A stretch of 64,000 nucleotides of DNA from Sycon ciliatum. Lineage: Eukaryota > Porifera > Calcarea > Leucosolenida > Sycettidae. How positions within the stretch are numbered: the stretch's first letter is position 1; the number at the start of each line of letters is the position of its first letter. The translations under genes and the position numbers were made by a program. Positions 10,981 through 23,372 of this stretch are shown here, piece after piece. The notes under the pieces were generated by a model. It did no database searches. It saw nothing but the letters and a program-made list of their open reading frames with translations, and was not told where the DNA came from. The stretch is from assembly GCF_964019385.1 (NCBI RefSeq), contig NC_088644.1, forward strand, positions 22,739,866-22,803,865, given 5' to 3'.

Positions 10981-11889
10981 CGAGAATATCATCATCAACA
11001 CACAATCAGTGATGGCATTAATGCTAGCATTGAGTGTTGCCGTTGCTACTGTGGAATAGCCCCACTGATTAACGCCGTATGTGCACAGAGCGGCCAGTAC
11101 TTTCCGCATCACGGGACAGTGGCTAGTTACAGTTCCGACTTTATTCTATCACTGTGTGGAGTGTTGCAATGCATACGCGCGCGCACACACAGCCAACAGA
11201 CCATTCGTGTTGCAGGCAGTAGTGTCCTAGTAGTGCTGCGGCTCACATTTCCCCATAGGTATCCCATAGGCTACATCCATTCAGCACTAACCCTCCCTCC
11301 CCCTCTCTCCACCCACCCACCCACCCACGCACACGCTGTACAAGAGTAGTCGTACTGTGTCAGTTATACTCACTCTTGCTGGCCTTTTTAGCGGCAAGCA
11401 TCCCCATATATATACAAACATTGTACATGTAGTAGCTATAGTAATAGTTGAAGTAGTTTCTTAGTCTCATTGACTTGACAAAACCTTTAGGCTTGTACGT
11501 GTGGCAGTGTGTGTTATGCTGACCAAGCACATAGTCGTGTGCGCGCACCGCATGGCACCACGTGGCTGTCAATAGATTGCATTGGCCTATAACACACTAG
11601 TTACTACTCCAACCGACCATCTTACTCATTATCTTTCTTATCATCAACTTCGTGCTCAACCCGCTCGGGCTAGCATGGCTCCGGATATCGGCTGAGTTTC
11701 CCATTCTAACAGGGCATTGCTGTAGTCCTCTAGGGCTCAAATCAAGACGAACACTGTGGCCATGTCAAGCCACCTCTTACGCTCCAGTTCTTTTCTTTTC
11801 TGTTTTACCAACTATAGTCGCTTTAGCTTTTATCACTTCTGTTCTTCTGTTTTTTTTCTTCGGACACCTGCACACGCATGTCTACTACT
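10981..11889. other. Intergenic sequence, no gene seen
   Basis: Probable 3' UTR and flank of the Gln-rich gene. No AATAAA close to the stop, and no convincing open frame. Confidence 0.4.
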
Positions 11890-12040
<151 letters not shown>

Positions 12041-13028
12041 TCTTGACCGTTGCTTTTTTAAATGATCTGTCTCACCCAGTCGCCCAGTTTCTACTGGTTT
12101 ACTGTAGTACCATGCTTGGTTTCTTGCTACCAAAGTGCTTTCTCCTCTCTTCATCTTTTTTCTTCTTCTTTTTTCTCGTTATCTGGCCTTTCCGCTGTCT
12201 TTTCATGAATGCCTGATCTCTGTTCAGGCAATTCTGCTGCTTCCTTTTCTCACCCTACATCTGGACATATACATGGCACGTCCGTTATAGAGTGCAGGGC
12301 ACCTGATTTCTGTTCGGGTCATGTAGCTCCCTTTTTCTCGTCCTATATTTGTGCACGTGCATGTCATGTCCGTGCTAGAATGTAGGGCTTCAGTTGTTTT
12401 ACTGCTGACATGCTGCCATTACCATTGTCATATTCTCCCCATACTAGTAGTGCTAGTAGTACGGCTGCCTCGTCTATTTTCACACCCTTTTCTTCCTCAT
12501 TGCTTTTATAAGTTTTATAGTAACACCGTTTCCTTCCCTGTTGCCTCATTGATGTTCATCCAATACATACAATCATGTATTGTTTTGCATGGGCTGTTTT
12601 CGAGCTTGTATTGCAGAACTGTTTTGCATGCGCGCTGTGTAAGAGTTCGTAGTGCAGCACTCGCAGCTACAGCTCGACAGTATGGCGAGCGTAGCCTTCT
12701 CTGCTATTTACCTCCCCTCGTGTATGTTGCACCATCCTTTCACCCCGTTGATCTTCCCGCCGCAGTTTGCAACGCCTCGTTCTTTCTTGAATAGATCAGC
12801 CACCTCTGTTTTAACCTTTTTTTTCCCAAGAGCAATGTCCTTTTGCACACGAAAATATTTAATGCTACATAAAGTTGCGGTGAGCACCCTTTTCCCTTAT
12901 TTCATGCACTCTTGCTGAACATATTTGCATGGAAACGACAGCAAATTTATACGATAAAGTGCACTTGTATGCCGGCGGGCAAACACAGAAGCAGAATCGT
13001 TGAGTGTGTTGGTCGCTGCCTCTGTGCG

Positions 13029-13115
<87 letters not shown>
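13029..13115. repeat. (GT)n microsatellite
   Basis: About 87 bp of pure GT dinucleotide. A smaller GT tract lies at 13318-13340. Confidence 0.95.
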
Positions 13116-13120
<5 letters not shown>

Positions 13121-13569
13121 CCAAAATATAGGGATTCACTGGCCAGAAAAAAGTCACTTCAAAATAGCTGTATGGTGTAGACCAGGCTGAATAGTGACGG
13201 TCAATTCTTCAGCCTTGCAAGCTGTTGAATGGTGCAATCCCAGCACAAGTTGCTATGGCTTCTGCCGTAGCATTGCTATCATCGCCTCCGGCGATGGGCG
13301 TCAAAGGTCAGGTCAGGTGTGTGTGTGTGTGTGTGTGTGTGCGGTTCACACTGTTGTCATTTTGTAGGTGAGTGCAGTACTGTCCAAGACTGTTCAGTTA
13401 GTGTTGGGGAAGGCCAATGTGGAAAGTGTTCCTACATGTGAACTCTCATACATGATACTGTACCTCTCCAAAGCCTTTGGTGGATGGTGGGACACTTTTA
13501 GAAAGTGCAGCAGATTTATAAACTGCAGAAAGTGTTGCAGTGTACTAGACTGAAAATGTTCGCACCACG

Positions 13570-13626
13570 TACCAGGGCGTCGTAAAAATTAATACATTCT
13601 TTTACATTGTTTTTACGACTCCCTGA
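13570..13626. repeat. Small hairpin element
   Basis: Imperfect inverted repeat CAGGGCGTCGTAAAAA / TTTTTACGACTCCCTG with an AT-rich loop of about 20 nt. Likely a very short MITE; a microRNA-like hairpin cannot be excluded. Confidence 0.5.
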
Positions 13627-14672
13627 TCTAGCTGCACACATTCACTTCCGCTCCATTCAGGCAATGATATCGTACGATCGTGCGTGTAGCATTGCACAGT
13701 GGATAGCTCGATGTGGAGTGCATTATTATGCATGGCTGGAGTAAGCTACGTCTAGTATGGTATGGGTGCTTGATGACTCGATTAGTGGTTACCGTGGTTA
13801 CTTCCATTCTAGGAGAGGCCATGACGTCATCGACAACAGGATGTACAAGTCATGTATTGATACACGCTTCGATTTTCATGCCCGCCTGGACCTGTCCGCT
13901 TGGTCAGGTTATTACAGGACCAACGTTTCCGCCATTAACACATGTTTACTACTGTGGAGGGGCATGTGTATCCACCATATCGGCGATATACAAACTGTAT
14001 GAAAGGCCACAGTACTACCGGACTAATTGAAAACTGCTTCCGGCGGTCCTGAATTTATTTACACATGGCTCAATGTATCCGGCTATGGAATGTGTGGACA
14101 TGTATCACAGTGGGCATGGTGAGCCCGGCGGAGATGATGAAATTTGAGACTGGCAAAACGTGAACCAGGCACAAGTTGAGATAGAAGAGTCCATTTTTTT
14201 CTCTCAAATCTTTAGACTCGTATCACATGAGTCTATGATATTACGTAGTGGATAGCAATTTATAAATACATGCTTGGTCTCGAGCATGTCACGGACAATG
14301 GCTCTGAACATAAAAAAGGATATGCCGCTTGAGAAGTAGACATCCAGCAGACTGCTGGTGGCCTGCAACGTGTTCACTGGCAGTGGAAAACCCCCACTGA
14401 GCTACAACAGCACAGCAAATCCTGCTCTCAAGTAAAAATAATATAATTTAGTACTGTGGCGGACTTTGAAGCCTGTTGAGAGGTCAAGCGGCCACGGGGC
14501 GCTGCCCTTGCAGTCACGAGCACTGCTGGTCAATTTTTACAGCGTCATGGTACGGGAACTACTGACTACTGTACAGTGCTTGTACGGGCTAAACGCAGTA
14601 AGGCCAAGGGTTCCGGCCCCGGTCATCCTATCGGATTTCAAACTGTCCATGACACGGTGCAGTCACAAGTAT
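13627..14672. other. Intergenic sequence, no gene seen
   Basis: Short open frames only, none with coding-like composition or splice context. It would hold the 3' UTR of the minus-strand gene at 14673-15344. Confidence 0.4.
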
Positions 14673-15344
14673 CTAGCTGTCTGGTGATTGAGCATAAGGA
14701 GAACTGTTAGGAGTAGGTAGATAGGCTGTGGTTAAATCGGTAACTGGCTGTGGCGCATCATCATAGGCAGGTGGTAGTTCTGGTATGCTTTCTGCATCAA
14801 GCCTAGCCCCCCGGTGCGGAGTTAAGCCAGTACTGCCGTACGTTGCAGCATGTGCCAGCTCAGTACCGCTGTGTATCCCTTGATACCCAAAACGGTCAGT
14901 GCCACCGCTCGCTGTAGAACTGTAAGCAGGAGGAAGCTCGCTTCCATGTACCACGTGACACCGTGCAGTTTGATTTGCCAGCGTACTTTGGTGCAACATT
15001 GAGTTTGCATACTGCTGCTGCTGCTGTGGCTGAGGCTGTGGCAGCTGTTGCTGCTGCTGCTGCTGTTGGGTTTGATCTTCTTGGTAAGACGGACATGCAT
15101 CGGTGACGTTCACCTGTAACTCTATTCTCTGCCTCCGCTTCCGACAGAATCGCAGTACTACCACCAGACAGGCGATAAGGACACTTGCAGATGAAATGCC
15201 AACAGCCACCCATTGGCCCGGCGGACCGAGGTAAAACCCCAGGACGAGGAGTGGTGCAAGGATTGCTGCTCCCACACACAGGCAGCAAGCTGCGAGGAGC
15301 ACAGAAAGCAGAAGCACGGCCACACATGCACAACCGGCACACAT
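14673..15344 (-). CDS. Two-helix membrane protein with PPAY motifs
   Basis: A 223-residue open frame without introns. It starts with a Cys-rich hydrophobic segment (about residues 6-38), a short GPPGQW turn, a second hydrophobic segment (about 45-66) and then RFCRKRRQR, which by the positive-inside rule places the tail in the cytoplasm. The tail holds a polyQ/PQ tract (about 91-112) and two ELPPAY motifs (PPAY at 138-141 and 191-194). PPxY motifs bind WW domains of NEDD4-family ubiquitin ligases. Small membrane proteins with such tails (Shisa, WBP1/VOPP1, NDFIP types) act as adaptors for trafficking or degradation. I cannot assign one of these families. The start ATG lies just after a microsatellite and homopolymer, so a 5' exon could be missing. 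Confidence 0.6.
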   Translation of the reverse strand: MCAGCACVAVLLLSVLLAACCLCVGAAILAPLLVLGFYLGPPGQWVAVGISSASVLIACLVVVLRFCRKRRQRIELQVNVTDACPSYQEDQTQQQQQQQQLPQPQPQQQQQYANSMLHQSTLANQTARCHVVHGSELPPAYSSTASGGTDRFGYQGIHSGTELAHAATYGSTGLTPHRGARLDAESIPELPPAYDDAPQPVTDLTTAYLPTPNSSPYAQSPDS

Positions 15345-16265
15345 AATTATATGCAGACACGCTCACACATACCCCCCCCCCCCCCCCGCCACACACACGC
15401 ATACACACATGCACACACATTCACACATGCCCGCACACAGCCGGATTGTTAGTCTTGAGTAGTACCCACATAATTATTATGGTCATTACCAAGAGTACAT
15501 AAACCAGAGTGTGGAACTCGGGATGGTTCCTGTGGGAGCGTAATTCGTGCAGTGCGTCATTTCTGATGGCATGGTAAGCCACAGGTACGGTGAAAAGTTG
15601 CGTAGCCAGTCACGGTGGTGCAGGTCACTGAGTTTGTCCTGATTTCGGTTTTTTTTGATACGGATAGCCTAGTGAATTTGCTTGCCAGCGGATGTACGCA
15701 GCACACGCAGTCACACAAAACACCGAAATCCTAAAACAGGACGTCTAAAATCATGCAAACTTGGCCGCAGTGATTTCCGAGCTGTGAAACATGAACATTT
15801 GAGCTGTACGCAAGTTGCAGCTTGGCTGACCTCATCAGGGTGCCGTAGTGCACGAACTGCGCTGTTTCAGATCTGATACCCACAATTGCACACGCTAAGT
15901 TATATATATTTTAGTGTACTCTTGTCATTACCAGTCTCACTTGTTTGTGACACACACTGAGTCCTTGCTGTGGCAAGCGTACAATGACTAAAGTATTTGT
16001 AACGGTCTCTGTGCGGCAAATCGAGATTTCACGTGATACGTTGGTGATCACATCCAGTAGGCCGCAAAATACTGTCACCATGCCGCACATGTTACCGCGA
16101 GCACATTAGCATGTTGTACGCATTTACAGCTCTTCCTAACTCCACCAGTCCACCAGTCCACCAGCTTTACAGCGCTAAAGTCCATTCGCCTTATAGCGCT
16201 CAAGTTCATTAGCCTTCAGTGGTCAAGTCCGGCCAGCCTTGCAGTGATACCTCACTCAGCTACAG
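15345..16265. other. 5' flank of the PPAY gene and intergenic DNA
   Basis: Contains a C-homopolymer (about 15371-15388) and CA-rich microsatellite (15389-15440). No supported gene. Confidence 0.4.
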
Positions 16266-16341
16266 TGCATGCCTGAATCCAGGCTACCAGGCTACCTTGC
16301 ATGCCTGAATCCAGGCTACACTGCATGCCTGAATCCAGGCT
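16266..16341. repeat. Short tandem repeat, three units
   Basis: Three copies of TGCATGCCTGAATCCAGGCT with short variable spacers. A 10-bp CCACCAGTC tandem lies just upstream at 16142-16163. Confidence 0.8.
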
Positions 16342-17104
16342 CTAGTGTTTACATAGATGTTTCACCCTGCAGTGTAGGAAGAAACGCATCACCGGCTGAG
16401 TTCAACTCGGTGTGTACAAAAACACCGGCCTGCGGAATGAAACTCCCCCAGGGTAGACTTTCAACTCAACGGACTGGGAGGCCAAGTTGAAACTGATCCC
16501 AGGCCGGGAACCCACACAATGTCCACATTCTCATTGGCGGATTTGCCATGGGATGGAAGTTGTGTAGACATATGAGTGAAGATTTGACAGCTGAGAAACA
16601 ACTCACTACCATAGGTAAATCTTCATGTGAGTAGAGGTTTTCCGATCATGCTATTAAAAATATTTCATTCAGCCTTCTGCTTCAAAAGTTGCGGGCTCTG
16701 CATGCGTTTTTGACATCGCTTTTAATAGCTCATCCAATGTTCAAAGTAGCGTGGGCTTTGAAGTAGAAGTGTCCGATGAACACGAAGTTCGTTTTAGGCA
16801 AGAATCCGAGATTGAAATTTCTTGCTGGTCTAAATTTGAATTCCCCGCAAGTTCCCAGTGCTGTCACAGAAATGACGCCAACTACAGAATCAGCGGACTC
16901 GGTGTGCTCAGGAAACTGGTGTCGTCTTCGAGTTTGACCACACAAGATACGTAAACGGTGGATAGGAAGCTCTCTAACTCGTATAGCCCATAACCATTCT
17001 GGTCGTAGGAGCACCATGTGTGTCATAAGGCAGCAGCATCAAAAGAACAGAGAAATCTAACTACATTGATAAACAAGCTGCCTATACCTATCATGATCAG
17101 CAGC

Positions 17105-17107
<3 letters not shown>

Positions 17108-17178
<71 letters not shown>
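17108..17178. repeat. (GA)n microsatellite
   Basis: About 71 bp of pure GA dinucleotide. Confidence 0.95.
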
Positions 17179-17183
<5 letters not shown>

Positions 17184-17391
17184 AAACAGAGAGAGAATTG
17201 TACGATTCATTGGTCCAGTTTTTGATGTTGGTGAACCAATTGTGACGGGGGCGACCACGGGGCTTAATCCAGGCACCATTCCATCCAAGAAATAGTGGGA
17301 TGTGTCACTTTTTAAAAAGCAGGCTGGCTCATACAGTGATGAAAAGTGCCATGTTAAAATCTCGCCAGAGCCTGACTTTTGACCAATCTGC

Positions 17392-17546
17392 TACTTCAGT
17401 GCCGCTCAACGAAATCCGGTCGCGTCTCGTCACGTCAAGTTTGCGCCTTGCACCATTTCACAGCCCAGTGTTCGCAGGTCTAGGGCAGCGCAGCACCCGG
17501 CGCATACTTGAGTGACTCGACTGGATTTCATTGAGCAGTGCTGTAG
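17392..17546. mobile_element. Short palindromic MITE
   Basis: Inverted repeat of about 30 bp: CAGTGCCGCTCAACGAAATC at the left and GGATTTCATTGAGCAGTGCT at the right, with inner complementary CGAGTCACTCAAG-like blocks. Related copies or halves lie at 4060-4140, 7140-7195, 48838-48875 and 62137-62288. Confidence 0.65.
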
Positions 17547-17790
17547 TGCTAATGATAACAGTGTATGTACTTCACAGCCAGTCTTGTATCTGACTTGTAT
17601 CTGACCAACTGCTTGGCAATACGACTGCATGCAAACTCACCACAAGTATTGAATGCTGTACTATGACTTGAAGGTGTCAATCCTGGTCGGCGGAGTTCAT
17701 TACGCCGCAGAACGCTTTGACGGTCCAACTCGCGTGCAAGACTGGTTGGCACCCTTTCTGAGCGCTGACTTTGGACCCAAAGAAATACGT

Positions 17791-17794
<4 letters not shown>

Positions 17795-17850
<56 letters not shown>

Positions 17851-17862
17851 GCGCGCGCGAAC
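17795..17862. repeat. (CA)n / (CG)n microsatellite
   Basis: About 52 bp of CA followed by a CGCGCGCG run. Confidence 0.95.
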
Positions 17863-18520
17863 ATACAGACACCCACACCCACCCACATAAGCAGACAGAC
17901 CAGGCAGGCAGGCAGACAGACACACATGCATACAGACATGCTATCACTTGTGATCACATACAAAGTTAGTTATGCTCAGAATCAGCAGGCATTGATTTAG
18001 CAGCTTTTATTGTACATGCAACATGAATGTTTCAACGTCCAGTTTTGATCTTCAATGAATTCTTGTCCGAACTCCAAAGTACACGTGCACCATGCAGGCT
18101 CAAGAGTATTAACAGTGAATTCTCACGTGTATCAAGCTGTGATTGTGCACTCTCGCGCCTTGAGCAGGCAGTAGGCAATCTGATGTCTCTAGTTCCTGTG
18201 GAAATGCAGTTCACTGAGTAGTTGTAACATAGTACCTTGGTGAGGGTGACACATGATATTGTGTTGTGCTCACTGACGCTGGACGATGCAGTGCACTGAA
18301 GCTCGGCGGAGCAGGTGGTCGTCGAGGTCGCCGGGGTGGGTTCAGTGGCCCTTCTGGGCAGTAGAAAGGTGCGTACCGCTCCGGCATGCTGGCAAACCCT
18401 GTGACTAGCTGGCTCTTACCTGCACATTACGTGACACAGACACACAGCACAAGATCATGTTGTCACGAGAATGCAATTAGGAGAGTAGTAATATTATAAT
18501 AAACGAGGGTTAGCATGAAA

Positions 18521-18700
18521 GTGGCTTGTGAGCAACACTGGCTCACACTCAATCACTGCTTTCACAAATTCATTTCAGAAATAAATTTCAACGTTTCGGT
18601 CAACCATCATCAGGAATGAAGTGGGCATACTGGTTAGGATGGGTATATAAATGGGTTTATAAATGAGGAGCACTGCGTTGCGGTGTTGCTCACAAGTCAC
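18521..18700. mobile_element. Short element with 18-bp terminal inverted repeats
   Basis: GTGGCTTGTGAGCAACAC at the left and its reverse complement (one mismatch) at the right, 180 bp apart. On the minus strand the interior holds CTGATGATGG...CCGAAACG, also present at 30663-30700 beside the Penelope-like element. Confidence 0.55.
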
Positions 18701-19321
18701 TTTTTTACTTATGAAGCTGCATTATGAAGCTGCATGACACCTCCTACAAGATTATAAAGAGGATTAGTATGGTTGTGGCAAATCTTGGCACTACAGTACT
18801 CGGTACGAGGGAGTCTCCCTCGTACTTAACGGTACTATACAAAGGAGAATGTAGACTATAGAGGAATACTGATTAGGATAGCACGTCAGGAAGTGAACTG
18901 CAATGCAAGACAATCATGGACTTTAATTAATAAAGTGTTCAATTGTGTCCTTTGCACTGGTCAGGTGTCTCTTTGCTTGTCACACAGTGCTTGCAGTTGA
19001 GACTAGCAAGTTGATACATGTCTTGGGAGTACTGAATCCCTGTTAATCAGCTGATGTACAACACACTTGTATCAATGCTAGGCATGCATTTGGGATTGTT
19101 TTATACGTCTACTGTTCCATGTGCTTCCCGCATCCCCCCTCCCCTCCCCTTTAAACTATGGCCTGCGGTTATCACCTCCATTAGGCAGCTTCTGCGGCTG
19201 GGCACCCATGATCGTTCATATTCCGACTGCCGCTTTGTACAGGGTCTTTACTGAGGCTCATGGGCTGGTGAAATCGGACTTTGCTCCTCACTTTCAGTCA
19301 TGCTTTCTTTGTGTCGGCAGG

Positions 19322-19662
19322 TATCACAACCATGGCATGATGCATGTTGCTGGCCTACTTGTACAGTCATGCTCTTGTACATACGGATTCAAGTCATACA
19401 TGATGGATGCCACTGGAATGTGCTGCCACGAGATACACAGCCCAATGTCCGACCACAGGGGTACAATCCTGATCCAGTGGATATGCACATTATACAGTAC
19501 AATGACCTTGCCAATAAGTACGACGGATCGGGTTTCACTATTAATTTTTACCAGAATGACAATCATCTGTTGCCTTTGAATCGTGACCTTTTAGTCTCCC
19601 GGCAAATTCGTGTTGTTTTCAGACCGTCACAGCATCATGATTTGCGGTGTGATAGACAATAA
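19322..19662 (+). CDS. Possible exon of an unknown gene
   Basis: An acceptor-like tgtgtcggcag precedes an open frame of about 113 codons ending in a stop at 19662. The second half has mixed, coding-like composition (for example GYNPDPVDMHIIQYNDLANK). No partner exons, start or domain found, so it may be chance. Confidence 0.2.
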
Positions 19663-19679
19663 TAATATATATAATTATT

Positions 19680-21835
19680 ATCTAAAAAGATTTCGAAAAC
19701 CTCAAACAAAGTAACTAAGGGCCATGATGAATCGATCATCATTCATGTATCAAGCACCGACATGACTTACGCAACGCACAGAATCAGTCGGTTGAATTGA
19801 AGTGCCTTGAAGTCCAGTCTGTCGACTCTGCATCGACCGAAACACCTACAGTTGCAGTTGCAGTTGCAACGCGCCTTCTTATCTGCACGCTGCGCGCTGA
19901 TAGCGATACGAGTCAAGCTTGCAATGTGAAGATGATTGCAAATAAATCACTGTGTGCATCTCTTGACCCTTGCAGTTTGGGATGGTGCAGGCAAATGATT
20001 ACGAATACGAGGTGAAGGCGGTAGCACAGCTCTCCTTTGACAGAGGCGCCAGCCGTTGCCGGTTACTTCAGCGTGTTCAACAGCAGCAGCGATGGCGGAA
20101 ACTGAGTTTACCGGTACTATTGTAGAGAAGGTGCTGGCAGGTGGATTTATGTCCGTCGGCTCGTGATGGAAGAAGCTGCGCTACCGGAGGTGCGATGTGG
20201 AGATCCGGACAAAAATGTTGAAGTGCACTGGTGCGCTTCAGAGTCAGAATCAGATCCTTGAATGTCAACCTGCAGCGGCTCTTGATTTACCTCCAGCGAG
20301 TAGACTACGGAGCAGTTAGCTGTAGGCCCCAGCCCACGGCCTAATAAGCTCCTGATTTCATGGAAAACTCGAGTCATAATCCTGCAACAGCGGCGTTTAG
20401 TTGCTTGCCGATGCCGATGCTTGGAAGCCTTGCTGAGCAGTGGTTGACTAGTGGCAGTGACTAGCTGTGCGCCCAGCGGGGAAACCCAAAGAAGTACGGT
20501 AGATTTCGCGATGAATGATGACTAGTCTATTCGACTATTACTAAATTACTAGACTGTGACCGGAGAAAACAGTGCTGCATGCTAGTACATGTATGAGCAT
20601 TGAGCGTGTGTCATGTCTTGTGACTTTTGATCAAGCCTGGACTCCCGGATCGAGTGTGCACTGATTGTGCAGATGTAACTCACTGAACAGGTAGCAGAGG
20701 ATCTACGACTACGAGTTCGAATCAAAGAGGTCTACATCACCATGTCCATGGTCGATCAGAGACAAGTAAAGACTAAGTGTACAAGTCATGTACATGTAGT
20801 AGAATTATGTACGTGATGGAGCACGTGCAGCTGTGAAGACTGAAATGTTACCTTATACTAAGACTTAGTTATAGTTATCAGTCATGATGTGCACCAAGAC
20901 TGCAAGAGAGCTTGGACCTCCACATACATTCATTCCTGCTTGTGGGGATGTGGATATGCCAAGACATAATGAGCTGGCTGGCTGCAGGCTGCAGCAGCAT
21001 AGCTAGTGACGTTTGACAATAGCTACTACACAGACACCGACTCATCACATGCGGCTGGAAGCTTCAAATCACGTACCATTGACTGATATTATGGTATCCT
21101 AAACAGGCCAACATGCCAAGTGAGTTTGACTGTTGACATCCCATGTCAATCCAGCAGACCTTTCTCAATGGTGTTGCGCGCAGCTTGGCTGCTCGTGCAG
21201 GAACGTATACAAGTCACGAGGAATGACCGAAGTAGGCCTGAACAATTTTATTTTGTGCCACGGATGGCTGGCACTGACATGACGGATAGCAGCTGAATTC
21301 ACCTAGCTCTGCATGCTACATGTAATTCACTGTCACACTGGTCACTGCGTAGCCTCTTTTGAGAGTCTTCCTGGTGAGGCTTCTGATAGTGGCTGCCAAT
21401 AAAGACATGGAACAAACCAACACAGGTTATCAAATATCACTATAATTATAATTATTGTCAATCACTCCGCCAGTCTAGTGATAATACATTATGGGCAACG
21501 TTGTGGCTATTTTCTCTTCTCGACTAGCTCAGGGACTACTACGACGTAGTCAGTTTATGCTGTGAACAATAAAAAGTTGCCTTCAAAGTCAGATCATTGT
21601 GAAAGATGCCAAAGTCACGGGTGCCTACCTGTGAATAGTATATAACTAGTAGAACTATTTAGACGGTTGTGAATCGTTGCTGCATTCAACTCAACTGTGC
21701 AGTTGGCAGCTAAACGATCCTCTGGTCCTTTTTAACCAAGAGCCGGACTGCTGTATGTGATCTTTACTTTCTCTCTGCAAGATCTCAAGATCAAGATCAA
21801 CTCTGCTCTGTGTATGAGATCTAGTGCACCTTCAT
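19680..21835. other. Intergenic sequence, no clear gene
   Basis: Many short palindromic words (ACATGTA, GTACATGTAC) but no repeat block. A 76-codon minus-strand frame (20147-20377) has plausible composition, but no splice partners or domain. Confidence 0.35.
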
Positions 21836-21871
21836 TTCAGAACAAGTCAGTTTTAACTGACTTGTTCTGAA
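21836..21871. repeat. Perfect 17-bp inverted repeat
   Basis: TTCAGAACAAGTCAGTT, a 2-nt spacer TT, then the exact reverse complement. It could form a tight hairpin or cruciform, or be a binding site. Confidence 0.85.
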
Positions 21872-22170
21872 GTTTACTCGCATGACGTTATGACGTACGA
21901 TCAAACACTCCTGAGAGAGCTTACAGTCCTTTGTTAAATGTACTGAAGTAGATTTATTTAGCTTTTATACTGCAATTAGTTTGCACCTGTAAACTTGGAT
22001 AGTTGTACAGCGGTCTCCATGATTGTGTTATTACAGTAGTTGAAAACAAGCTGAAGGCGAAGTGCAGAGAGAACAGAGTACTAACACACAAGTCAGTGAC
22101 CATGCACCATGCATATTTATGCCCGGAGTGTCCATGGTGAATGGCCTGATCCCCCCCCCCCCCCCCCCCT

Positions 22171-22370
22171 AGGGTCCGGCGGATTCTCCGGCAGAAAAAT
22201 TGGCAGAATTCGGTACTTTTTCTGGTAAGTTTCATTCATGTTTGGTATGTGGATAAAAAATGGAGCAGACTTCGAGGAATTTCCCGCCATAAGGTTTGTA
22301 TCGTTCTGCCAATTTCACTGCTTTTCGAGCAGAATCTGCCACCTTTTCGAGCAGAATCCGCCGTTCCCTA
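22171..22370. mobile_element. Foldback MITE between C-homopolymers
   Basis: Left end AGGGTCCGGCGGATTCT and right end AGAATCCGCCGTTCCCT are inverted repeats. Inner GGCAGAA / TTCTGCC blocks also pair. A C19 run lies at the left and a C-rich run at the right. Confidence 0.55.
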
Positions 22371-22936
22371 TGGACCCCCCCCCACCCCCCGAACCAGGGG
22401 TCGGGTCTTACCATTCCCTGGTCTGGGACACGCACCAGATCAGACCAGGTAAAAGAGAACCGGATGTGACCATGGTGACGGCACGGCTGCTAGCTAGCCG
22501 CGCAGCCTATCTATACTATAGCTGCTCTGTGTTCTTCACTATTGGTGTTGGTGTGTTGGCCTGGCCGGAGTCGCAGTGACTCGCACTCGCAGTGACCATG
22601 GTGACAGGCCCAGGGTCAGTACAGTCAGTGCGGTCGACCAGACCCAAGGATCAGGAAGTAACTGTTGCAACTATTGACTTATTGTACTTTTCACTCATGC
22701 TCAGCACTATGCAGGGCCTTCACCATGTTCAGAGGCTTCGCACTTACTAAGTAGTTACTGACTTAGCACTCACACACTCAGTGACACAGAACATGCAGAA
22801 ACCTGAGAAAGTCACACAGTCAGTGTCAGTACAGACAGTAGTCAGTAGTGAGCGAGTGAAGGATACACACGGTCACAGGGTTGTGAGGTTCCAGACCAGA
22901 CCAGTAAACCATGGAAACGATGACCAGCGACATACA

Positions 22937-23005
22937 CTGTCAGTTTAGCACTTCGCTCTCTCACACAATCAGATTGTGTGAGAGAGCGAAGTGCTAAACT
23001 GACAG
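22937..23005. repeat. Perfect 69-bp palindrome
   Basis: Two 34-bp arms, CTGTCAGTTTAGCACTTCGC... and its exact reverse complement, around a single central A (22971). It lies 368 bp upstream of the ATG of the WD40 gene. Perfect identity over 34 bp with no spacer is unusual and suggests recent origin or strong maintenance. Confidence 0.95.
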
Positions 23006-23372
23006 ATTCTGTCAATCATAATCATTTACACAGTCACCAGGTCACAGGAGTGTTGTGGAGGATGCACATGATAACTACGGACCACGGTATTTACGCCTGG
23101 AGTGGAAGCAGTTCTTTCCCTTCTTTTTTTGAGCCTGTGCTAGTGGTCAGTGCTGATGTGTCGTTGAACTGCTCACGTCTTCTCTAGTCTTGGCTATTAC
23201 AGTATTAGTATTACCGCCGGCAGGCACAGTGGCCATGTCCAAGGCACAATGAGACAGGGGCCGATAACTGCTTCCCTCGACAGTTGTGAGTGCCAGTAGC
23301 TTGTGCGAGTTCTTCCTCAGTTCATTGTCAAGACGCAACGCCGCGTCACATGAAGCAAATCCGTAGCAAACA
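23006..23372 (+). promoter_or_regulatory. Putative 5' flank/UTR of the WD40 gene
   Basis: The 367 bp between the palindrome and the first ATG. No TATA box clearly placed. The region becomes more GC- and CG-rich towards the first exon. Promoter role is inferred from position only. Confidence 0.3.

Noticed and set aside
18585..18620. Hammerhead ribozyme in the 180-bp element
   Set aside because: Stem II would have a loop of two bases and position 10.1/11.1 cannot pair; no stem I.
20147..20377. Minus-strand 76-codon frame with coding-like composition
   Set aside because: No domain, no splice partners, no nearby transcript signals; too short to support.
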